A DNA stretch of 64,000 bases from Marinomonas profundi. GTDB lineage: Bacteria > Pseudomonadota > Gammaproteobacteria > Pseudomonadales > Marinomonadaceae. The stretch is from positions 992,001-1,056,000 of the forward strand of contig NZ_CP073013.1 in NCBI RefSeq assembly GCF_020694005.1, written 5' to 3'. Shown here piece by piece: positions 31,593 to 42,226 of the stretch. Made by a program: the position numbers and the translations under genes. Position 1 is the stretch's first letter. Each line of letters opens with the position of its first letter. The notes under the pieces were generated by a model, which saw only the letters and a program-made list of their open reading frames with translations, searched no databases and was not told the DNA's origin.

Positions 31593-33209
31593 TCACTGGT
31601 GTTTTCCCCCTTGGGCCATCAAAGCCGCCACATAACGCTCCTCCATTTCGATATAGTTCTTTTGCGCCAAGTCAATTTTTCCACTCAGCTCATCAACTTT
31701 TTGCTGCAATTTGAGAAACTCTTCTGTTTGCACCCTGCCATCCGCTAACGCCGCTTCGAGGCGCTTTCGCTCCTCATCCAGTTCTGCGTTAATTTCCCGA
31801 AGATTATCAAGCTCTGTCTGATCTTGAACGACTAACGTGTCTATCGTTGTTTCACCATCGCCCGTTTCTTGCGTGGTCTCAGGATGCCGTAATTTGCCTT
31901 CTAAATCTTCTCGCAAGGCTTTTGCCTTATCCAAATCCCTTTCCAGCACTTCCACATACAACTCAGACTCACTCAGCAGAACGCGCAACGCCGCTATTTT
32001 GGATGCCTGATCAGTAGCAAAAACATCCGACGCCTTTGTAAAAGAACCTTGCTGCAACAGGTCTTCCATATTATCCATTGTGTCTCTTTCTTTATCAAAA
32101 ACAGCATAAATATCAAAGGCTTTAATATTATTTTCGGTTTGGTTTTCTTTTTCAGCTTGTTGCTCTATTTCGGTTTGTTTCTCTAGTAGCGCCCTTTTCT
32201 TCTCCAACGCCTCATCACGCTTTCTCAGATCAATATTTAAATTGTACTTAATCGTTTGTAAGCTATTTAACTTACCCTCTAAACGCTTCACCACTCGACT
32301 ACTTTCTAATAGCGCCTTCTCCAATCTGACGATATAAATATCATACACGCCAATATGCTTCTCATCGTCATCATGCTCATATCTCACTCGACTCACTTGC
32401 TCTTTTAAGTCGGCTATAATGCTTTTTTGATACTCTGCTAGCTGTTTAAGATCCGCCACTTTATCATCGAGTTCAGAGCCCACAGAAAGCAAAAACACCG
32501 ACTGTTCAGCGTCTTTTAAAAAATCCCCTAAAGCATCAGCATAATGCTCCGAACCAGCCCTTCCCCGAACCTCAGCCAAATGCAGCTTGAGGCGATCCGC
32601 CAATTCACACAAGCTTGCGATTTCAGCGCGTGACAAGGCCAACGCAGCGTCCAGCTCAGCTTCGCCTAACAACTCATTTTGCAGCTTTTTTAGGTGAAAA
32701 TTCAATTCAGAAGTAATACGTACTTGCGTAAAAACTTTCTCCCCCGCTTTTTGGATGACTTTATTTAATTCTCTCAACAAAGACTGATTCACTTTAAGAA
32801 ATTTCAATAAGCCATCAATCTCTTGCGCGTGCTCCACTTTGTCTAAAATAGGCTTAAAAGCATCTAACAAGGGCAGCACTTCAGCACCAGCCGCTGATTG
32901 TTCAATAATGTGAATTTCTACATCAAGAAAAATAGCCCAACAGGTCAAAGCCGCCTTGCCTTGCAAATCTGAGCTTGGTACTTCCGCCATGAGTTGCGAG
33001 CAAATATTTCTTTGTTGCTCCAACAACGCCAGCCATTGCGCTTTCTCAGCCTCTGTAGGAACATTTTGATGGCTATCACGCTCGTCGACGCCCTTTACAC
33101 CCCATTCAGCCGCGTCTTTTTTGAGGGTAAAGTAACGCCGTGAAATAAAAATTAAGCTAATAAAAAATAGCGAACTGGATAAAACCAACCCCCATTGCCA
33201 AACCAACAT
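31593..33209 (-). CDS. Membrane-anchored coiled-coil protein of unknown function
   Basis: I do not recognise a named family. The 538-residue protein has one N-terminal transmembrane helix (WGLVLSSSLFFISLIFI) followed by a cytoplasmic region rich in Glu, Lys and Leu. Long coiled coils are likely at about residues 270-350 and 410-530 (heptad-like ELDNLREINAELDEERKRLE). AAGGAGG lies 6 bases before the ATG, so expression is likely. It sits between recX and recA and converges on recX. A structural or envelope-associated role is possible, but nothing in the sequence fixes it. Confidence 0.75.
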   Translation of the reverse strand: MLVWQWGLVLSSSLFFISLIFISRRYFTLKKDAAEWGVKGVDERDSHQNVPTEAEKAQWLALLEQQRNICSQLMAEVPSSDLQGKAALTCWAIFLDVEIHIIEQSAAGAEVLPLLDAFKPILDKVEHAQEIDGLLKFLKVNQSLLRELNKVIQKAGEKVFTQVRITSELNFHLKKLQNELLGEAELDAALALSRAEIASLCELADRLKLHLAEVRGRAGSEHYADALGDFLKDAEQSVFLLSVGSELDDKVADLKQLAEYQKSIIADLKEQVSRVRYEHDDDEKHIGVYDIYIVRLEKALLESSRVVKRLEGKLNSLQTIKYNLNIDLRKRDEALEKKRALLEKQTEIEQQAEKENQTENNIKAFDIYAVFDKERDTMDNMEDLLQQGSFTKASDVFATDQASKIAALRVLLSESELYVEVLERDLDKAKALREDLEGKLRHPETTQETGDGETTIDTLVVQDQTELDNLREINAELDEERKRLEAALADGRVQTEEFLKLQQKVDELSGKIDLAQKNYIEMEERYVAALMAQGGKHQ

Positions 33210-33375
33210 TACGCGCCTCCTTTCTCAATAAAACGTTAAAAACACCCAATGAGAATTCACCCACAAGTCCGCTTCTCATTTACATAACGGCTCAAGATAC
33301 TATGGCTAAAGGTACCATGATGAAAGAACACATTAAGAAAGCCGCTTAATATTTAGCACACTTAGCAATAAAAAC

Positions 33376-33411
33376 AAAAAAGCAGGCACTCAATCAAGGC
33401 CTGCTTTTTTT
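33376..33411 (-). terminator. Terminator of recA
   Basis: AAAAAAGCAGGC (33376-33387) pairs with GCCTGCTTTTTT (33399-33410), with an 11-base loop. It lies 55 bp after the recA stop, with T-runs on both strands. Confidence 0.88.
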
Positions 33412-33465
33412 ATTTTGCACTATCGTGCTTCTTAAACGTACGTGCTTCTTAAACGTACCTGTTTC

Positions 33466-34536
33466 TTAAAAGTCGAGTTGCTCTGCTTCTTCTTCGACTT
33501 CTGCCGCTTTCGCGCTGTTTTTATCATCCGCCTTAACGGTTTTAGGCAATAAGTCTTCACGAATTTTAGCTTCAATTTCTTTCGCCATTTCAGGGTTATC
33601 CGCTAAAAACTGCGCCGCATTAGCTTTACCCTGACCAATCTTGTTACCCGCATAAGCGTACCAAGCACCGGCTTTATCAACAAAACCTTGCTTAACACCC
33701 AAGTCGATCACTTCGCCCATGCGATAAATACCCGCACCGTACATAATCTGGAATTCAGCTTGTTTAAAAGGTGGCGCAATTTTGTTTTTTACCACTTTAA
33801 CACGGGTTTCATTACCAATGACTTCATCACCCTGCTTTACTGAGCCAATACGACGAATATCCAAACGCACAGAAGAGTAGAATTTAAGCGCATTACCACC
33901 CGTTGTTGTTTCTGGGCTACCAAACATCACACCAATTTTCATCCGAATTTGGTTGATAAAGATCACAAGACAGTTGGCGTTTTTGATAGAACCGGTCAAC
34001 TTACGCATGGCTTGAGACAGCAAGCGTGCTTGAACACCCACCGAAGAACTGCCCATTTCACCTTCAATTTCAGACTTCGGCACCAAAGCGGCAACCGAGT
34101 CAATGATGATAACATCAACACTGTTTGAGCGAACCAACATGTCGACAATTTCAAGTGCCTGTTCACCGGTATCAGGCTGAGAGATCAAAAGGTCAGCGAT
34201 ATTAACACCCAGCTTTTCGGCATAAGATGGGTCTAGAGCGTGCTCAGCATCAATAAAAGCACAGGTTTTACCTTGCTTCTGAGCTTCGGCAATCACACTC
34301 AATGTTAATGTCGTTTTACCGGAAGACTCTGGCCCGTAGATTTCACAAATACGGCCATAAGGAAGACCACCCGCACCTAGCGCAATATCCAAGCCCAATG
34401 ACCCAGTCGAAACCGTATCAATATCGAGTTTGGCACCTTCGCCCATCTTCATGATGGCGCCTTTACCAAATTGACGCTCGATTTGAGACAGCGCTGCGTC
34501 CAGCGCCTTTTTCTTGTTGTCTGCAATAGATGACAT
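33466..34536 (-). CDS. recA: RecA recombinase
   Basis: This 356-residue protein forms DNA strand-exchange filaments and triggers LexA cleavage. Walker A is GPESSGKT (residues 68-75). [15 protein letters not shown] and the L2 loop [15 protein letters not shown] are canonical, and the tail is acidic ([11 protein letters not shown]). ATG 34536 ([12 protein letters not shown]) is preferred because AAGGA lies 7 bases upstream; an ATG nine codons earlier lacks this. A LexA box precedes it. A 17-bp direct repeat overlaps its stop codon. Confidence 0.98.
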   Translation of the reverse strand: MSSIADNKKKALDAALSQIERQFGKGAIMKMGEGAKLDIDTVSTGSLGLDIALGAGGLPYGRICEIYGPESSGKTTLTLSVIAEAQKQGKTCAFIDAEHALDPSYAEKLGVNIADLLISQPDTGEQALEIVDMLVRSNSVDVIIIDSVAALVPKSEIEGEMGSSSVGVQARLLSQAMRKLTGSIKNANCLVIFINQIRMKIGVMFGSPETTTGGNALKFYSSVRLDIRRIGSVKQGDEVIGNETRVKVVKNKIAPPFKQAEFQIMYGAGIYRMGEVIDLGVKQGFVDKAGAWYAYAGNKIGQGKANAAQFLADNPEMAKEIEAKIREDLLPKTVKADDKNSAKAAEVEEEAEQLDF

Positions 34537-34636
34537 AGTGAAATCCTTGTGGCTACTTTTCATTGTGATTAATTGTCGTTGTGGCTATTTTTTACTGTGG
34601 ACAACTCTAGCGCTTTTTTTTGATAATCTCAACAAA

Positions 34637-34656
34637 TACTGTATATAAAAACAGTA
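34637..34656. promoter_or_regulatory. LexA (SOS) box upstream of recA
   Basis: TACTGTATATAAAAACAGTA matches the consensus CTGT-N8-ACAG with full half-sites. It lies 101 bp before the recA ATG and directly abuts the end of pncC. Confidence 0.9.
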
Positions 34657-35157
34657 TTATTTTTGACCGCTTTCTAGCGTTTCTTTTATGCCATTCAATG
34701 CCGCCAAGACAGTCGCTTCTCTTATCGCTTGACGATCCCCTGAAAACTGAAAACGCATCACCTCAGCTTCCTTGCCAACCAACTGCCAGCCAATATACAC
34801 ACAACCCACTGGCTTTTCTGCTGAACCGCCAGCAGGGCCGGCCACACCACTAACCGCCACGGCAATATCTCCCCCTAACTGTAAAGCCCCAGCACACATT
34901 TCTCTCACGGTTTGTTCAGATACCGCACCAAAAGATAAAAGCGTCTGCTCTTTGACAGACAAACCGCGCACCTTAGCCTCATTCGCATAACTAATCACAC
35001 CGCCAAAAAACCACGCCGAACTACCGGATATTTCCGTGCACACCGCGCCAATTAGCCCACCGGTACAAGATTCCGCCGTGACGAGCAACTGCCCTTTTGC
35101 CTTTAAGAGCTCGCCTACTTGCTGTGCGGCTTGTGTCATTTTTTGCATCTGATTCAT
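34657..35157 (-). CDS. pncC: Nicotinamide-nucleotide amidase (CinA C-terminal type)
   Basis: This 166-residue enzyme deamidates NMN to NaMN in pyridine nucleotide salvage. It is the stand-alone CinA C-terminal domain with TAESCTGGLIGA, FGGVISYANEAK and VSGVAGPAGGS. An AAGGG lies before ATG 35157; downstream in-frame ATGs at residues 4 and 7 are alternatives. It precedes recA, a common pairing, and is divergent from mutS. Confidence 0.93.
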   Translation of the reverse strand: MNQMQKMTQAAQQVGELLKAKGQLLVTAESCTGGLIGAVCTEISGSSAWFFGGVISYANEAKVRGLSVKEQTLLSFGAVSEQTVREMCAGALQLGGDIAVAVSGVAGPAGGSAEKPVGCVYIGWQLVGKEAEVMRFQFSGDRQAIREATVLAALNGIKETLESGQK

Positions 35158-35236
35158 TCGTTTTATCCCTTAAATCCTAGGAAAATATCCCGTAGAATAC
35201 CCCTCTATTTTTTGGATCACAATCGAGCTAGCCCAA

Positions 35237-37903
35237 ATGAGTAATACACCAGCAGATAATCACACGCCGATGATGCGCCAATACTTTGGCCTTAAGTCAC
35301 AGCACCCAAATCAACTGCTATTTTACCGCATGGGCGATTTTTACGAGCTCTTCTATGATGACGCTAGACGGGCGTCTCAGCTGCTTGATATCACCCTCAC
35401 CGCCCGCGGCCATTCCGGTGGCATGCCGATTCCGATGGCTGGCATTCCCTATCATGCAGCAGAAAACTACATTGCACGCTTGGTTCGTATGGGCGAATCC
35501 GTTGTCGTCGCGGAGCAAACCGGTGATCCCGCCACCAGCAAGGGCCCGGTTGAACGCCAAATCGCTCGTATCGTCACCCCTGGCACCATTAGTGATGAAG
35601 CGTTCCTTGAGGAAAAACGCGAAAACCTCCTACTCTCTCTGGCTCACCAATCCCGCAAAGGGCTCGATGTGTTTGGCTTTTCTTATTTAGACATGGCCAG
35701 TGGTCGTTTTTGTCTGTTTGAAGTGGATGGTCACGAAGCGCTTGCCAGTGAATTGCAGCGTTTATCGCCCAGAGAGATTCTCATTTCTGAAGATTTTCCC
35801 GCACGAAAAACACTAAAACTGGAAAAAGGCATTGCTGAACTTGGGCCTTGGCATTTTGATTATGAATCCAGCTATCGCCAACTGATCCAACAATTTAACA
35901 CCAAAGATTTATCAGGCTTTGGCTGTGAAGCGCTAACAGCCGCCATTGCTTCTGCCGGTGCCTTACTGCAATACGCCAAAGACACCCAACGCTCGGCTTT
36001 ACCACACATTCAATCCATCATGGTTGAGCACAAAGATGATTCCGTTCTGATTGATGGCGCGACTCGACGTAACTTAGAAATCGACGTTAACCTCACTGGC
36101 GGCACCAGCAACACGCTAGTGGAAGTACTAGACAAGTGCGCGACACCAATGGGCAGCCGTTTGTTAAAACGTTGGTTGCACACTCCCATTCGTGACTTAA
36201 ATGAAATTCAGGCTCGCCAACAAGTCGTCGCGCAATTGCAGCAAGATCAAACCTACCAAAGCTTTGAATCCCCCCTGAAAAAAGTCGGCGATTTAGAGCG
36301 CATATTGTCACGCGTGGCGCTCCGTTCCGCTCGCCCACGAGATTTATTACGCCTACGCTTTGCACTGGAAGCGGCACCAGAAATCAACCAATTATTAGCC
36401 AATACAACAGCCGAGCGATTACAAGAACTCAACCAGCGAATTCTCGCGCAACCCACTATTACCGACACCTTGACAAAAGCCTTGGTCGAAAACCCACCCT
36501 CAGTAGTGCGTGATGGTGGCATTTTTGCCAAAGGCTACGATGAAGCGTTAGACGAGCTTTTAGCCTTATCGACCAACGCCACTGACTTTTTGGCAGAAAT
36601 GGAGCGCAGCGAAAAAGCCCGCACTGGCATTAGCTCATTAAAAGTCGGCTTTAACCGAGTGCATGGCTATTACATTGAAATTAGCCGTCTGCATTCCGAC
36701 CAAGCACCAGTGGAATACATTCGTCGCCAAACACTGAAAAACGCCGAACGTTTCATTACGCCAGAACTAAAAGCCTTTGAAGACAAAGCACTGAGTGCAA
36801 AATCCAAATCCCTTGCCAGAGAAAAAGAGCTCTATGAAGCGCTTCTTGATACGCTAAATGGCATTCTAGGGGAATTACAAACCACCAGCCAAGCCTTGGC
36901 ACAACTCGACGTGCTAAACAACTTTGCAGAACGCGCCAACGCGCTGAGTTTTACCTGCCCTGAATTGCATCATCGTGGTGGTATTCAAATCATCGGCGGT
37001 CGACACCCGGTGGTGGAATCCGTCATATCCGACCCCTTTGTACCGAACGATCTTGAGCTGAATAGCAAACGTTCCTTATTGATGATTACCGGCCCAAACA
37101 TGGGCGGTAAATCGACCTACATGCGTCAAATTGCCTTGATCACTTTATTGGCGCATACGGGGTGTTTTGTCCCAGCCGAATCGGCGTCTATTTCTGTCGT
37201 TGATCGAATTTTCACCCGCATGGGATCATCTGACGACCTCGCTGGCGGGCGCTCCACCTTCATGGTGGAAATGACAGAAACCGCGAACATTTTAAACAAC
37301 GCCAGTAAAGACAGCCTAGTACTAATGGACGAAGTGGGCCGCGGCACCAGCACCTTTGATGGTCTGTCACTCGCTTGGGCTGCCGTCGACTATTTAGCCA
37401 ATAAGCTAAAATGCTATGTTTTGTTCGCCACCCATTATTTTGAGCTCACCACACTCGCAGAACAATTAGACAACGCAGCCAATGTTCACCTAACCGCGAC
37501 AGAATACGATGACGAAATCGTTTTTCTACACAAGGTACATGAAGGCCCCGCCAGCCAATCATACGGCCTACAAGTGGCGCAATTAGCCGGTGTGCCGCGT
37601 GATGTTATTGGCCACGCCAAGCAAAAACTAAAGCAACTGGAAGTCGTAACGGGCATTGATCTAGATACCAGCCAACCAGCAAGTCCAGCCCTGCCAAACT
37701 CAGTACAGCCAAACCCAGCCAATCGTAAGAAAAAAGTTCAGGAAGACAACGCTGGCTACCAACCTCAGCAAGCAGACATGTTTGCCCAAGCGGAACAAAA
37801 CATCTTGAAAAACGCCATTGAGGAACTCGATTTAGATAACATGACGCCATTAGAAGCCATTAGCGCCCTTTATAAGCTGAAGTCTCAGCTATCATTGGTA
37901 TAA
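35237..37903 (+). CDS. mutS: DNA mismatch repair protein MutS
   Basis: This 888-residue mismatch sensor has the mismatch-wedging Phe-Tyr-Glu in RMGDFYELF (about residues 35-37), the core/lever region ([15 protein letters not shown]) and the ATPase domain with Walker [12 protein letters not shown] (near residue 620) and [12 protein letters not shown]. The C-terminal tail contains PQQADMFAQ, a likely beta-clamp contact. The SD is weak. It is followed by fdxA, as in Pseudomonas. Confidence 0.98.
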   Translation: MSNTPADNHTPMMRQYFGLKSQHPNQLLFYRMGDFYELFYDDARRASQLLDITLTARGHSGGMPIPMAGIPYHAAENYIARLVRMGESVVVAEQTGDPATSKGPVERQIARIVTPGTISDEAFLEEKRENLLLSLAHQSRKGLDVFGFSYLDMASGRFCLFEVDGHEALASELQRLSPREILISEDFPARKTLKLEKGIAELGPWHFDYESSYRQLIQQFNTKDLSGFGCEALTAAIASAGALLQYAKDTQRSALPHIQSIMVEHKDDSVLIDGATRRNLEIDVNLTGGTSNTLVEVLDKCATPMGSRLLKRWLHTPIRDLNEIQARQQVVAQLQQDQTYQSFESPLKKVGDLERILSRVALRSARPRDLLRLRFALEAAPEINQLLANTTAERLQELNQRILAQPTITDTLTKALVENPPSVVRDGGIFAKGYDEALDELLALSTNATDFLAEMERSEKARTGISSLKVGFNRVHGYYIEISRLHSDQAPVEYIRRQTLKNAERFITPELKAFEDKALSAKSKSLAREKELYEALLDTLNGILGELQTTSQALAQLDVLNNFAERANALSFTCPELHHRGGIQIIGGRHPVVESVISDPFVPNDLELNSKRSLLMITGPNMGGKSTYMRQIALITLLAHTGCFVPAESASISVVDRIFTRMGSSDDLAGGRSTFMVEMTETANILNNASKDSLVLMDEVGRGTSTFDGLSLAWAAVDYLANKLKCYVLFATHYFELTTLAEQLDNAANVHLTATEYDDEIVFLHKVHEGPASQSYGLQVAQLAGVPRDVIGHAKQKLKQLEVVTGIDLDTSQPASPALPNSVQPNPANRKKKVQEDNAGYQPQQADMFAQAEQNILKNAIEELDLDNMTPLEAISALYKLKSQLSLV

Positions 37904-37962
37904 AACGTTGACATAAACTTGGTATAAACGGCTGTTGATATAAGCTAATAGCAGATAAATGT

Positions 37963-37999
37963 AGACTATTTACGATTGTTGCTTGCCGCGAAATAGTCT
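37963..37999 (+). promoter_or_regulatory. Inverted repeat and candidate promoter before fdxA
   Basis: AGACTATTT (37963-37971) pairs with AAATAGTCT (37991-37999). TTGTTG followed 17 bp later by TATACC overlaps it and could be the fdxA promoter. The palindrome may be an operator or part of the 5' leader. Confidence 0.35.
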
Positions 38000-38051
38000 A
38001 TACCTCTAAAATAGCGCGCAATCATTTTTATAGCTTGTAAGGAGAAGTCGA

Positions 38052-38375
38052 ATGGCTTTCATCGTTACCGATAACTGCATTCGCTGCAAATACACCGACT
38101 GTGTTGAAGTTTGTCCTGTAGATTGTTTCTACGAAGGCCCTAACTTTTTAGCCATCAATCCTGACGAGTGTATCGACTGCGCATTGTGTGAACCAGAGTG
38201 CCCAGCCAATGCCATCTTCTCTGAAGACGAATTGCCTGAAGACCAAGAAGTGTTCGTCGAATTGAACAGAGATTTGTCTTTGATTTGGCCAAATATTGCA
38301 GAGAAAAAAGACGCCCTTCCCGATGCGGCGCAATGGGATGGGGTTGAAGATAAATTAGAGCATTTAGAGCGCTAA
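38052..38375 (+). CDS. fdxA: Seven-iron ferredoxin FdxA
   Basis: This 107-residue electron carrier holds one [3Fe-4S] and one [4Fe-4S] cluster. The Cys patterns are [17 protein letters not shown] and [12 protein letters not shown], followed by the long C-terminal extension ([12 protein letters not shown]) typical of the Azotobacter/Pseudomonas FdI type. GGAG precedes the ATG. It lies between mutS and an RsmZ-like RNA, the same order as in Pseudomonas. Confidence 0.96.
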   Translation: MAFIVTDNCIRCKYTDCVEVCPVDCFYEGPNFLAINPDECIDCALCEPECPANAIFSEDELPEDQEVFVELNRDLSLIWPNIAEKKDALPDAAQWDGVEDKLEHLER

Positions 38376-38401
38376 TTTAACGCTGTACAAGCCCAGAATG
38401 T

Positions 38402-38430
38402 AAAAAAGCGACTCTCAGGTCGCTTTTTTT
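38402..38430 (+). terminator. Terminator of fdxA
   Basis: AAAGCGAC pairs with GTCGCTTT around TCTCAG, followed by T7 on the plus strand. It lies 27 bp after the fdxA stop. Confidence 0.88.
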
Positions 38431-38478
38431 ATGTTTAACGTTATTCCGTTAATAATCAACAAGTGACAAATTTTAGAC

Positions 38479-38730
38479 AAAAAAAGGGCGCCGTTTGGCA
38501 ACCCTACTTTTTGCTCACATCCTGTTAAACAACTCTTCCGATAAGTAAAACATCCCTGCTCGCTTCATCATAAAGCTTCCAAACCGTCCTTATTACATGG
38601 TGTCCATCAAACCATGATCTCCATAGGAACAATCCATCGTTCTTGAACATCCTAGCTCAATCCTCAACGCCTTCTATGGCCTATCATTAAGCACATCATG
38701 CGCTCTTTCATCCTTGACGCCGTTTGAATA
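38479..38730 (-). ncRNA. rsmZ: CsrB/RsmZ-family CsrA-sequestering sRNA
   Basis: On the minus strand this ~250-nt gene-free stretch contains 11 GGA triplets, against about four expected by chance. Several lie in hairpin loops: CATGGT-TTGATGGAC-ACCATG (38595-38615) and GAAC-GATGGATT-GTTC (38626-38641). It ends in a GC-rich hairpin (38486-38504) followed by U7 (38485-38479), a rho-independent terminator. A sigma70-type promoter lies at 38737-38764. Its place next to mutS-fdxA matches rsmZ of Pseudomonas. Such RNAs titrate CsrA/RsmA and are made under GacA control. The 5' end is a prediction; the symbol is assigned by position and features, not by alignment. Confidence 0.82.
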
Positions 38731-38736
38731 AAGCGC

Positions 38737-38764
38737 AATTTAGCAGATTCCAGTCAACAGTCAA
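38737..38764 (-). promoter_or_regulatory. Promoter of the RsmZ-like sRNA
   Basis: The minus strand has TTGACT (38759-38764), a 16-bp spacer and TAAATT (38737-38742). Farther upstream, CCTTACA-GCTA-TGTAGG (38865-38881) supplies a TGTAAG half-site about 140 bp before the start, a distance like that of the GacA upstream site in Pseudomonas. It does not match the full GacA palindrome, so that link is tentative. Confidence 0.5.
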
Positions 38765-38895
38765 ATTTCTCAGAATAACTCAAACAATAAAAATTCGTTA
38801 TTTTTCAAAGACATAAATAAATCGCCGCGAAAAATGACATTTGAGCACATGACAAGCAGAAAATCCTTACAGCTATGTAGGAAAAGGATGACAAA

Positions 38896-40116
38896 TCAGA
38901 GCGCGCTGAGAAACTCATCAGTCCACTTGATCGCCTCTAAATAGGTCTTTTTCAGATCACTCACGTCTTGCGGCGTCGTCATCACCTGCCCGTTACTATA
39001 ATGTTCAACCAAGCTCAATGTACTGCCGACTCGCCCAGAGCGATGCACAATGGCATTAATAAACTCGCTCGGTAACGGCAACTCTCCCAGCACTTCATCT
39101 AGCGGCATCCCAGTGCAGATATCCATCATCGACAACATCCCCGCCAAGAAGTACTTATCCTGATTATCGTAACCACGACATTGCGCGAGCAGCTCGGCAT
39201 GTTTAGCGCGCACCATGATGTGCTCAAGCAGCACATCTCGATCGCCAACCATTTCAGACATCAACAACAAATTGGTCAGTGCTTTAAGTTTGTCAGCGCC
39301 AATCAACATAATCGCTAAGCGAACCGAATCAACAGAAGCAACCAAACCCGTCACCGGAGAATTTAAATAGCGTAATAGTTTATGCACCAAGCCGGCATCT
39401 TGGCTGACGATTCGTTCTAACTCATCCACGCTCAAGGTCGACACACTCAAAAGCGACGACATCAGCTGCAACAAGGTCATATTGTTCACCTTTGCCGCCT
39501 TACTCGTCACTATTTCAGGTTTTTCAAAAAAATACCCTTGAAAATACCCCACACCCAATAAGCGGCAAAACTGATAGTCTTCCCATGTTTCCACTTTTTC
39601 GGCAATGATCTTCGCATCAAAGCCCCTTAAAGCCTCAACTTGTTTAAGAAAACCATCGTGCCCTAAGTCTCGAATATCCAGCTTGATATAGTCTGCCAGC
39701 TCAACAAAAGGTGTCATTTTGCTGTGAAAGGTAAAATCATCTAGAGCGATTGAGTAACCCGCCTTTGTCCAGCGTCGCAAAGACGCCAATAAAGCGGCAT
39801 CAAAGCCCGCGCCTTCTAACACCTCTATCACCACATTTTCGCTATGAATCGGGACACCACTTGGGCTTAACAAATAAGCACGGGGGAAATTAATAAACGC
39901 TTTATTTGTGCCGACTACATTTTCCATACCAATATCAAAAAGACTGGCAGAGATAACCTGAGCGGTTGCACTCACGTCATCCACCATGTCAGCTTGAACT
40001 GCCATGGCGTTTTTACGGTACAAAAGTTCATAACCCTTCACCGCAAGACGGTGGTCTACAATGGGCTGCCTTGCCAAAGCGACACTAGAATGAACGGCTA
40101 CCATGTTATCGACCAT
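38896..40116 (-). CDS. EAL-HDOD (YuxH-type) signalling protein, degenerate EAL
   Basis: This ~406-residue cytosolic protein pairs an EAL-like domain (about residues 10-200) with an HDOD domain (about 210-400). The EAL signature is replaced by YELLYR, and the metal motifs are altered (VIEVLEGAG, IALDDF, IAEKVET, QGYFF). It is therefore expected to bind c-di-GMP weakly or not at all rather than degrade it. HDOD parts include DAGLVHKLLRYLNSP and LIGADKLKALTNLLLM. Relatives act in motility and biofilm control (CdgJ-type). ATG 40116 is chosen by family start; an ATG 48 bases upstream has no better context. It is divergent from ilvD and sits where Pseudomonas has rpoS. Confidence 0.85.
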   Translation of the reverse strand: MVDNMVAVHSSVALARQPIVDHRLAVKGYELLYRKNAMAVQADMVDDVSATAQVISASLFDIGMENVVGTNKAFINFPRAYLLSPSGVPIHSENVVIEVLEGAGFDAALLASLRRWTKAGYSIALDDFTFHSKMTPFVELADYIKLDIRDLGHDGFLKQVEALRGFDAKIIAEKVETWEDYQFCRLLGVGYFQGYFFEKPEIVTSKAAKVNNMTLLQLMSSLLSVSTLSVDELERIVSQDAGLVHKLLRYLNSPVTGLVASVDSVRLAIMLIGADKLKALTNLLLMSEMVGDRDVLLEHIMVRAKHAELLAQCRGYDNQDKYFLAGMLSMMDICTGMPLDEVLGELPLPSEFINAIVHRSGRVGSTLSLVEHYSNGQVMTTPQDVSDLKKTYLEAIKWTDEFLSAL

Positions 40117-40288
40117 ATTGTTTTCGCTTCTATTAAAGATCCCTGCATTTTTACAGTGTCTCAATATTGTCTAAAAATTGCCATTGGGCAGAGACAATAA
40201 ACTTGGTAACATAGCTACTTAGATGTGGGCAACTATATAAAGCAAAACAAGACAACGCAAAAACAGCTAAAAATCTGTGGGGAAAACA

Positions 40289-42133
40289 ATGCCAATATAC
40301 CGTTCCAAGACTACCACCTCAGGCCGTAATATGGCGGGTGCTCGTGCGCTATGGCGTGCCACCGGAATGACAGACGATGATTTTCAAAAGCCAATCATAG
40401 CAGTGGTCAACTCTTTCACTCAATTTGTACCCGGTCATGTACATCTCAAAGACATGGGCCAACTGGTTGCTCGTGAAATTGAAGCCGCAGGTGGTGTAGC
40501 GAAAGAATTTAACACGATTGCGGTAGACGACGGCATCGCCATGGGCCATGACGGCATGCTGTACAGCCTGCCTTCTCGTGATCTGATCGCAGATTCTGTT
40601 GAATACATGGTAAATGCCCATTGCGCCGATGCTATGGTTTGTATTTCAAACTGTGACAAAATCACACCGGGGATGCTCATGGCCGCTATGCGCCTGAACA
40701 TTCCGGTTATTTTTGTCTCTGGTGGTCCAATGGAAGCCGGCAAAACCAAACTGTCCGAGAACAAGCTTGACCTAGTCGATGCCATGGTTATTGCCGCAGA
40801 TCCAACGGCGACAGATGAAAAAGTCGCAGAATACGAACGCTCAGCATGCCCAACCTGTGGCTCTTGTTCCGGCATGTTCACCGCGAACTCAATGAACTGC
40901 CTAACCGAAGCGCTTGGTCTAAGTTTACCGGGCAACGGCACGACATTAGCGACACATTCAGACCGTCGTCGTTTATTTCTAGAAGCGGGTCGTCGCATCG
41001 TCGACATCACTAAGCGTTTTTACGAAAACGATGAAGCAAACTGGGCACCTCGCTCTATTGCCAGCTTCGAAGCGTTTGAAAATGCCATGACGCTCGACAT
41101 TGCTATGGGTGGCTCAACCAACACCATTCTTCATTTGTTGGCGATTGCCCATGAAGCAGGCGTAGACTTTACCATGGAAGACATCGACAGATTGTCTCGT
41201 AAAGTACCTCAGCTTTGTAAAGTAGCGCCGAACTCACCAAAATACCACGTTGAAGATGTACACCGTGCCGGCGGTATCTTTGCTTTGCTAGGTGAGCTGG
41301 ATCGCGCAGGCATTTTACATAACCAATGCCACACAGTGCATTCGAAAACCATGCTCGAAGCATTAGAGACATGGGACATTATGCGTTCGCCGACGCCTGA
41401 GATCATCGAGTTTTACAAAGCAGGACCTGCTGGTATTCCAACGCAAACCGCGTTCAGCCAATCGACTCGCTGGCCTTCTCTAGATGGCGATCGTGCAGAA
41501 GGCTGCATTCGCTCTCTCGAAAACGCCTTTTCCCTCGAAGGTGGCTTAGCCGTCCTTTATGGCAACATCGCCGTTGATGGTTGTGTGGTAAAAAGTGCCG
41601 GTGTAGACGAATCGATTCTGGTGTTTGAAGGCCGTGCTCACGTAACGGAATCTCAAGACGAAGCGGTTAAGAACATTCTTGATGATAAAGTGGAAGCGGG
41701 TGACATTGTCATCGTTCGCTACGAAGGCCCTAAAGGCGGCCCAGGTATGCAGGAAATGCTTTACCCAACGTCTTACATTAAGTCTAAAGGCTTAGGCAAA
41801 GCTTGTGCTTTATTGACTGATGGTCGCTTCTCTGGCGGCACATCGGGTCTGTCTATTGGTCACGTTTCTCCAGAAGCGGCGGCCGGCGGCGCAATCGGTC
41901 TGGTTGAAAATGGCGACCGTATTTTGATCGACATTCCAAACCGTACCATCAACGTATTGCTATCTGACGAAGAACTCGCTGAACGTCGTGCGGCGATGGA
42001 AGCAAAAGGTGCTGCAGCATGGAAGCCTGTTGAAGTGCGTCCACGTAAAGTTTCTCCAGCATTGAAAGTCTACGCACACTTTGCGACCAGTGCAGACAAA
42101 GGGGCAGTACGTGATATTAGTCAAATCGAATAA
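40289..42133 (+). CDS. ilvD: Dihydroxy-acid dehydratase
   Basis: This 614-residue Fe-S enzyme of valine, leucine and isoleucine synthesis acts on 2,3-dihydroxy acids. Cluster ligands are seen in [12 protein letters not shown] and [18 protein letters not shown]. The C-terminal domain has [23 protein letters not shown] 40289 with GGGGA 5 bases upstream is chosen over GTG 40277. It is single, followed by a terminator. Confidence 0.97.
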   Translation: MPIYRSKTTTSGRNMAGARALWRATGMTDDDFQKPIIAVVNSFTQFVPGHVHLKDMGQLVAREIEAAGGVAKEFNTIAVDDGIAMGHDGMLYSLPSRDLIADSVEYMVNAHCADAMVCISNCDKITPGMLMAAMRLNIPVIFVSGGPMEAGKTKLSENKLDLVDAMVIAADPTATDEKVAEYERSACPTCGSCSGMFTANSMNCLTEALGLSLPGNGTTLATHSDRRRLFLEAGRRIVDITKRFYENDEANWAPRSIASFEAFENAMTLDIAMGGSTNTILHLLAIAHEAGVDFTMEDIDRLSRKVPQLCKVAPNSPKYHVEDVHRAGGIFALLGELDRAGILHNQCHTVHSKTMLEALETWDIMRSPTPEIIEFYKAGPAGIPTQTAFSQSTRWPSLDGDRAEGCIRSLENAFSLEGGLAVLYGNIAVDGCVVKSAGVDESILVFEGRAHVTESQDEAVKNILDDKVEAGDIVIVRYEGPKGGPGMQEMLYPTSYIKSKGLGKACALLTDGRFSGGTSGLSIGHVSPEAAAGGAIGLVENGDRILIDIPNRTINVLLSDEELAERRAAMEAKGAAAWKPVEVRPRKVSPALKVYAHFATSADKGAVRDISQIE

Positions 42134-42152
42134 TATTTAAACGGCAATACGC

Positions 42153-42193
42153 AAAAGACCGCTCTGCCTAACCTAGGTGTTGCGGTCTTTTTT
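42153..42193 (+). terminator. Terminator of ilvD
   Basis: AAAAGACCGC (42153-42162) pairs with GCGGTCTTTT (42182-42191), followed by TT. The stem is ten perfect base pairs with a 19-base loop. Confidence 0.88.
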
Positions 42194-42226
42194 CATTATC
42201 ACAGAACAATTTATACAGGAAAGACC

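Noticed and set aside
33301-33348. 15-codon frame MAKGTMMKEHIKKAA between recA and the coiled-coil gene
   Set aside because: The codons look gene-like, but there is no clear SD and the peptide is too short to assign. It could be a remnant or a real micro-peptide.
38865-38881. Full GacA upstream activating site for the RsmZ-like RNA
   Set aside because: CCTTACA-GCTA-TGTAGG has the half-sites in the reverse order to the TGTAAG...CTTACA consensus, so only a half-site can be claimed.
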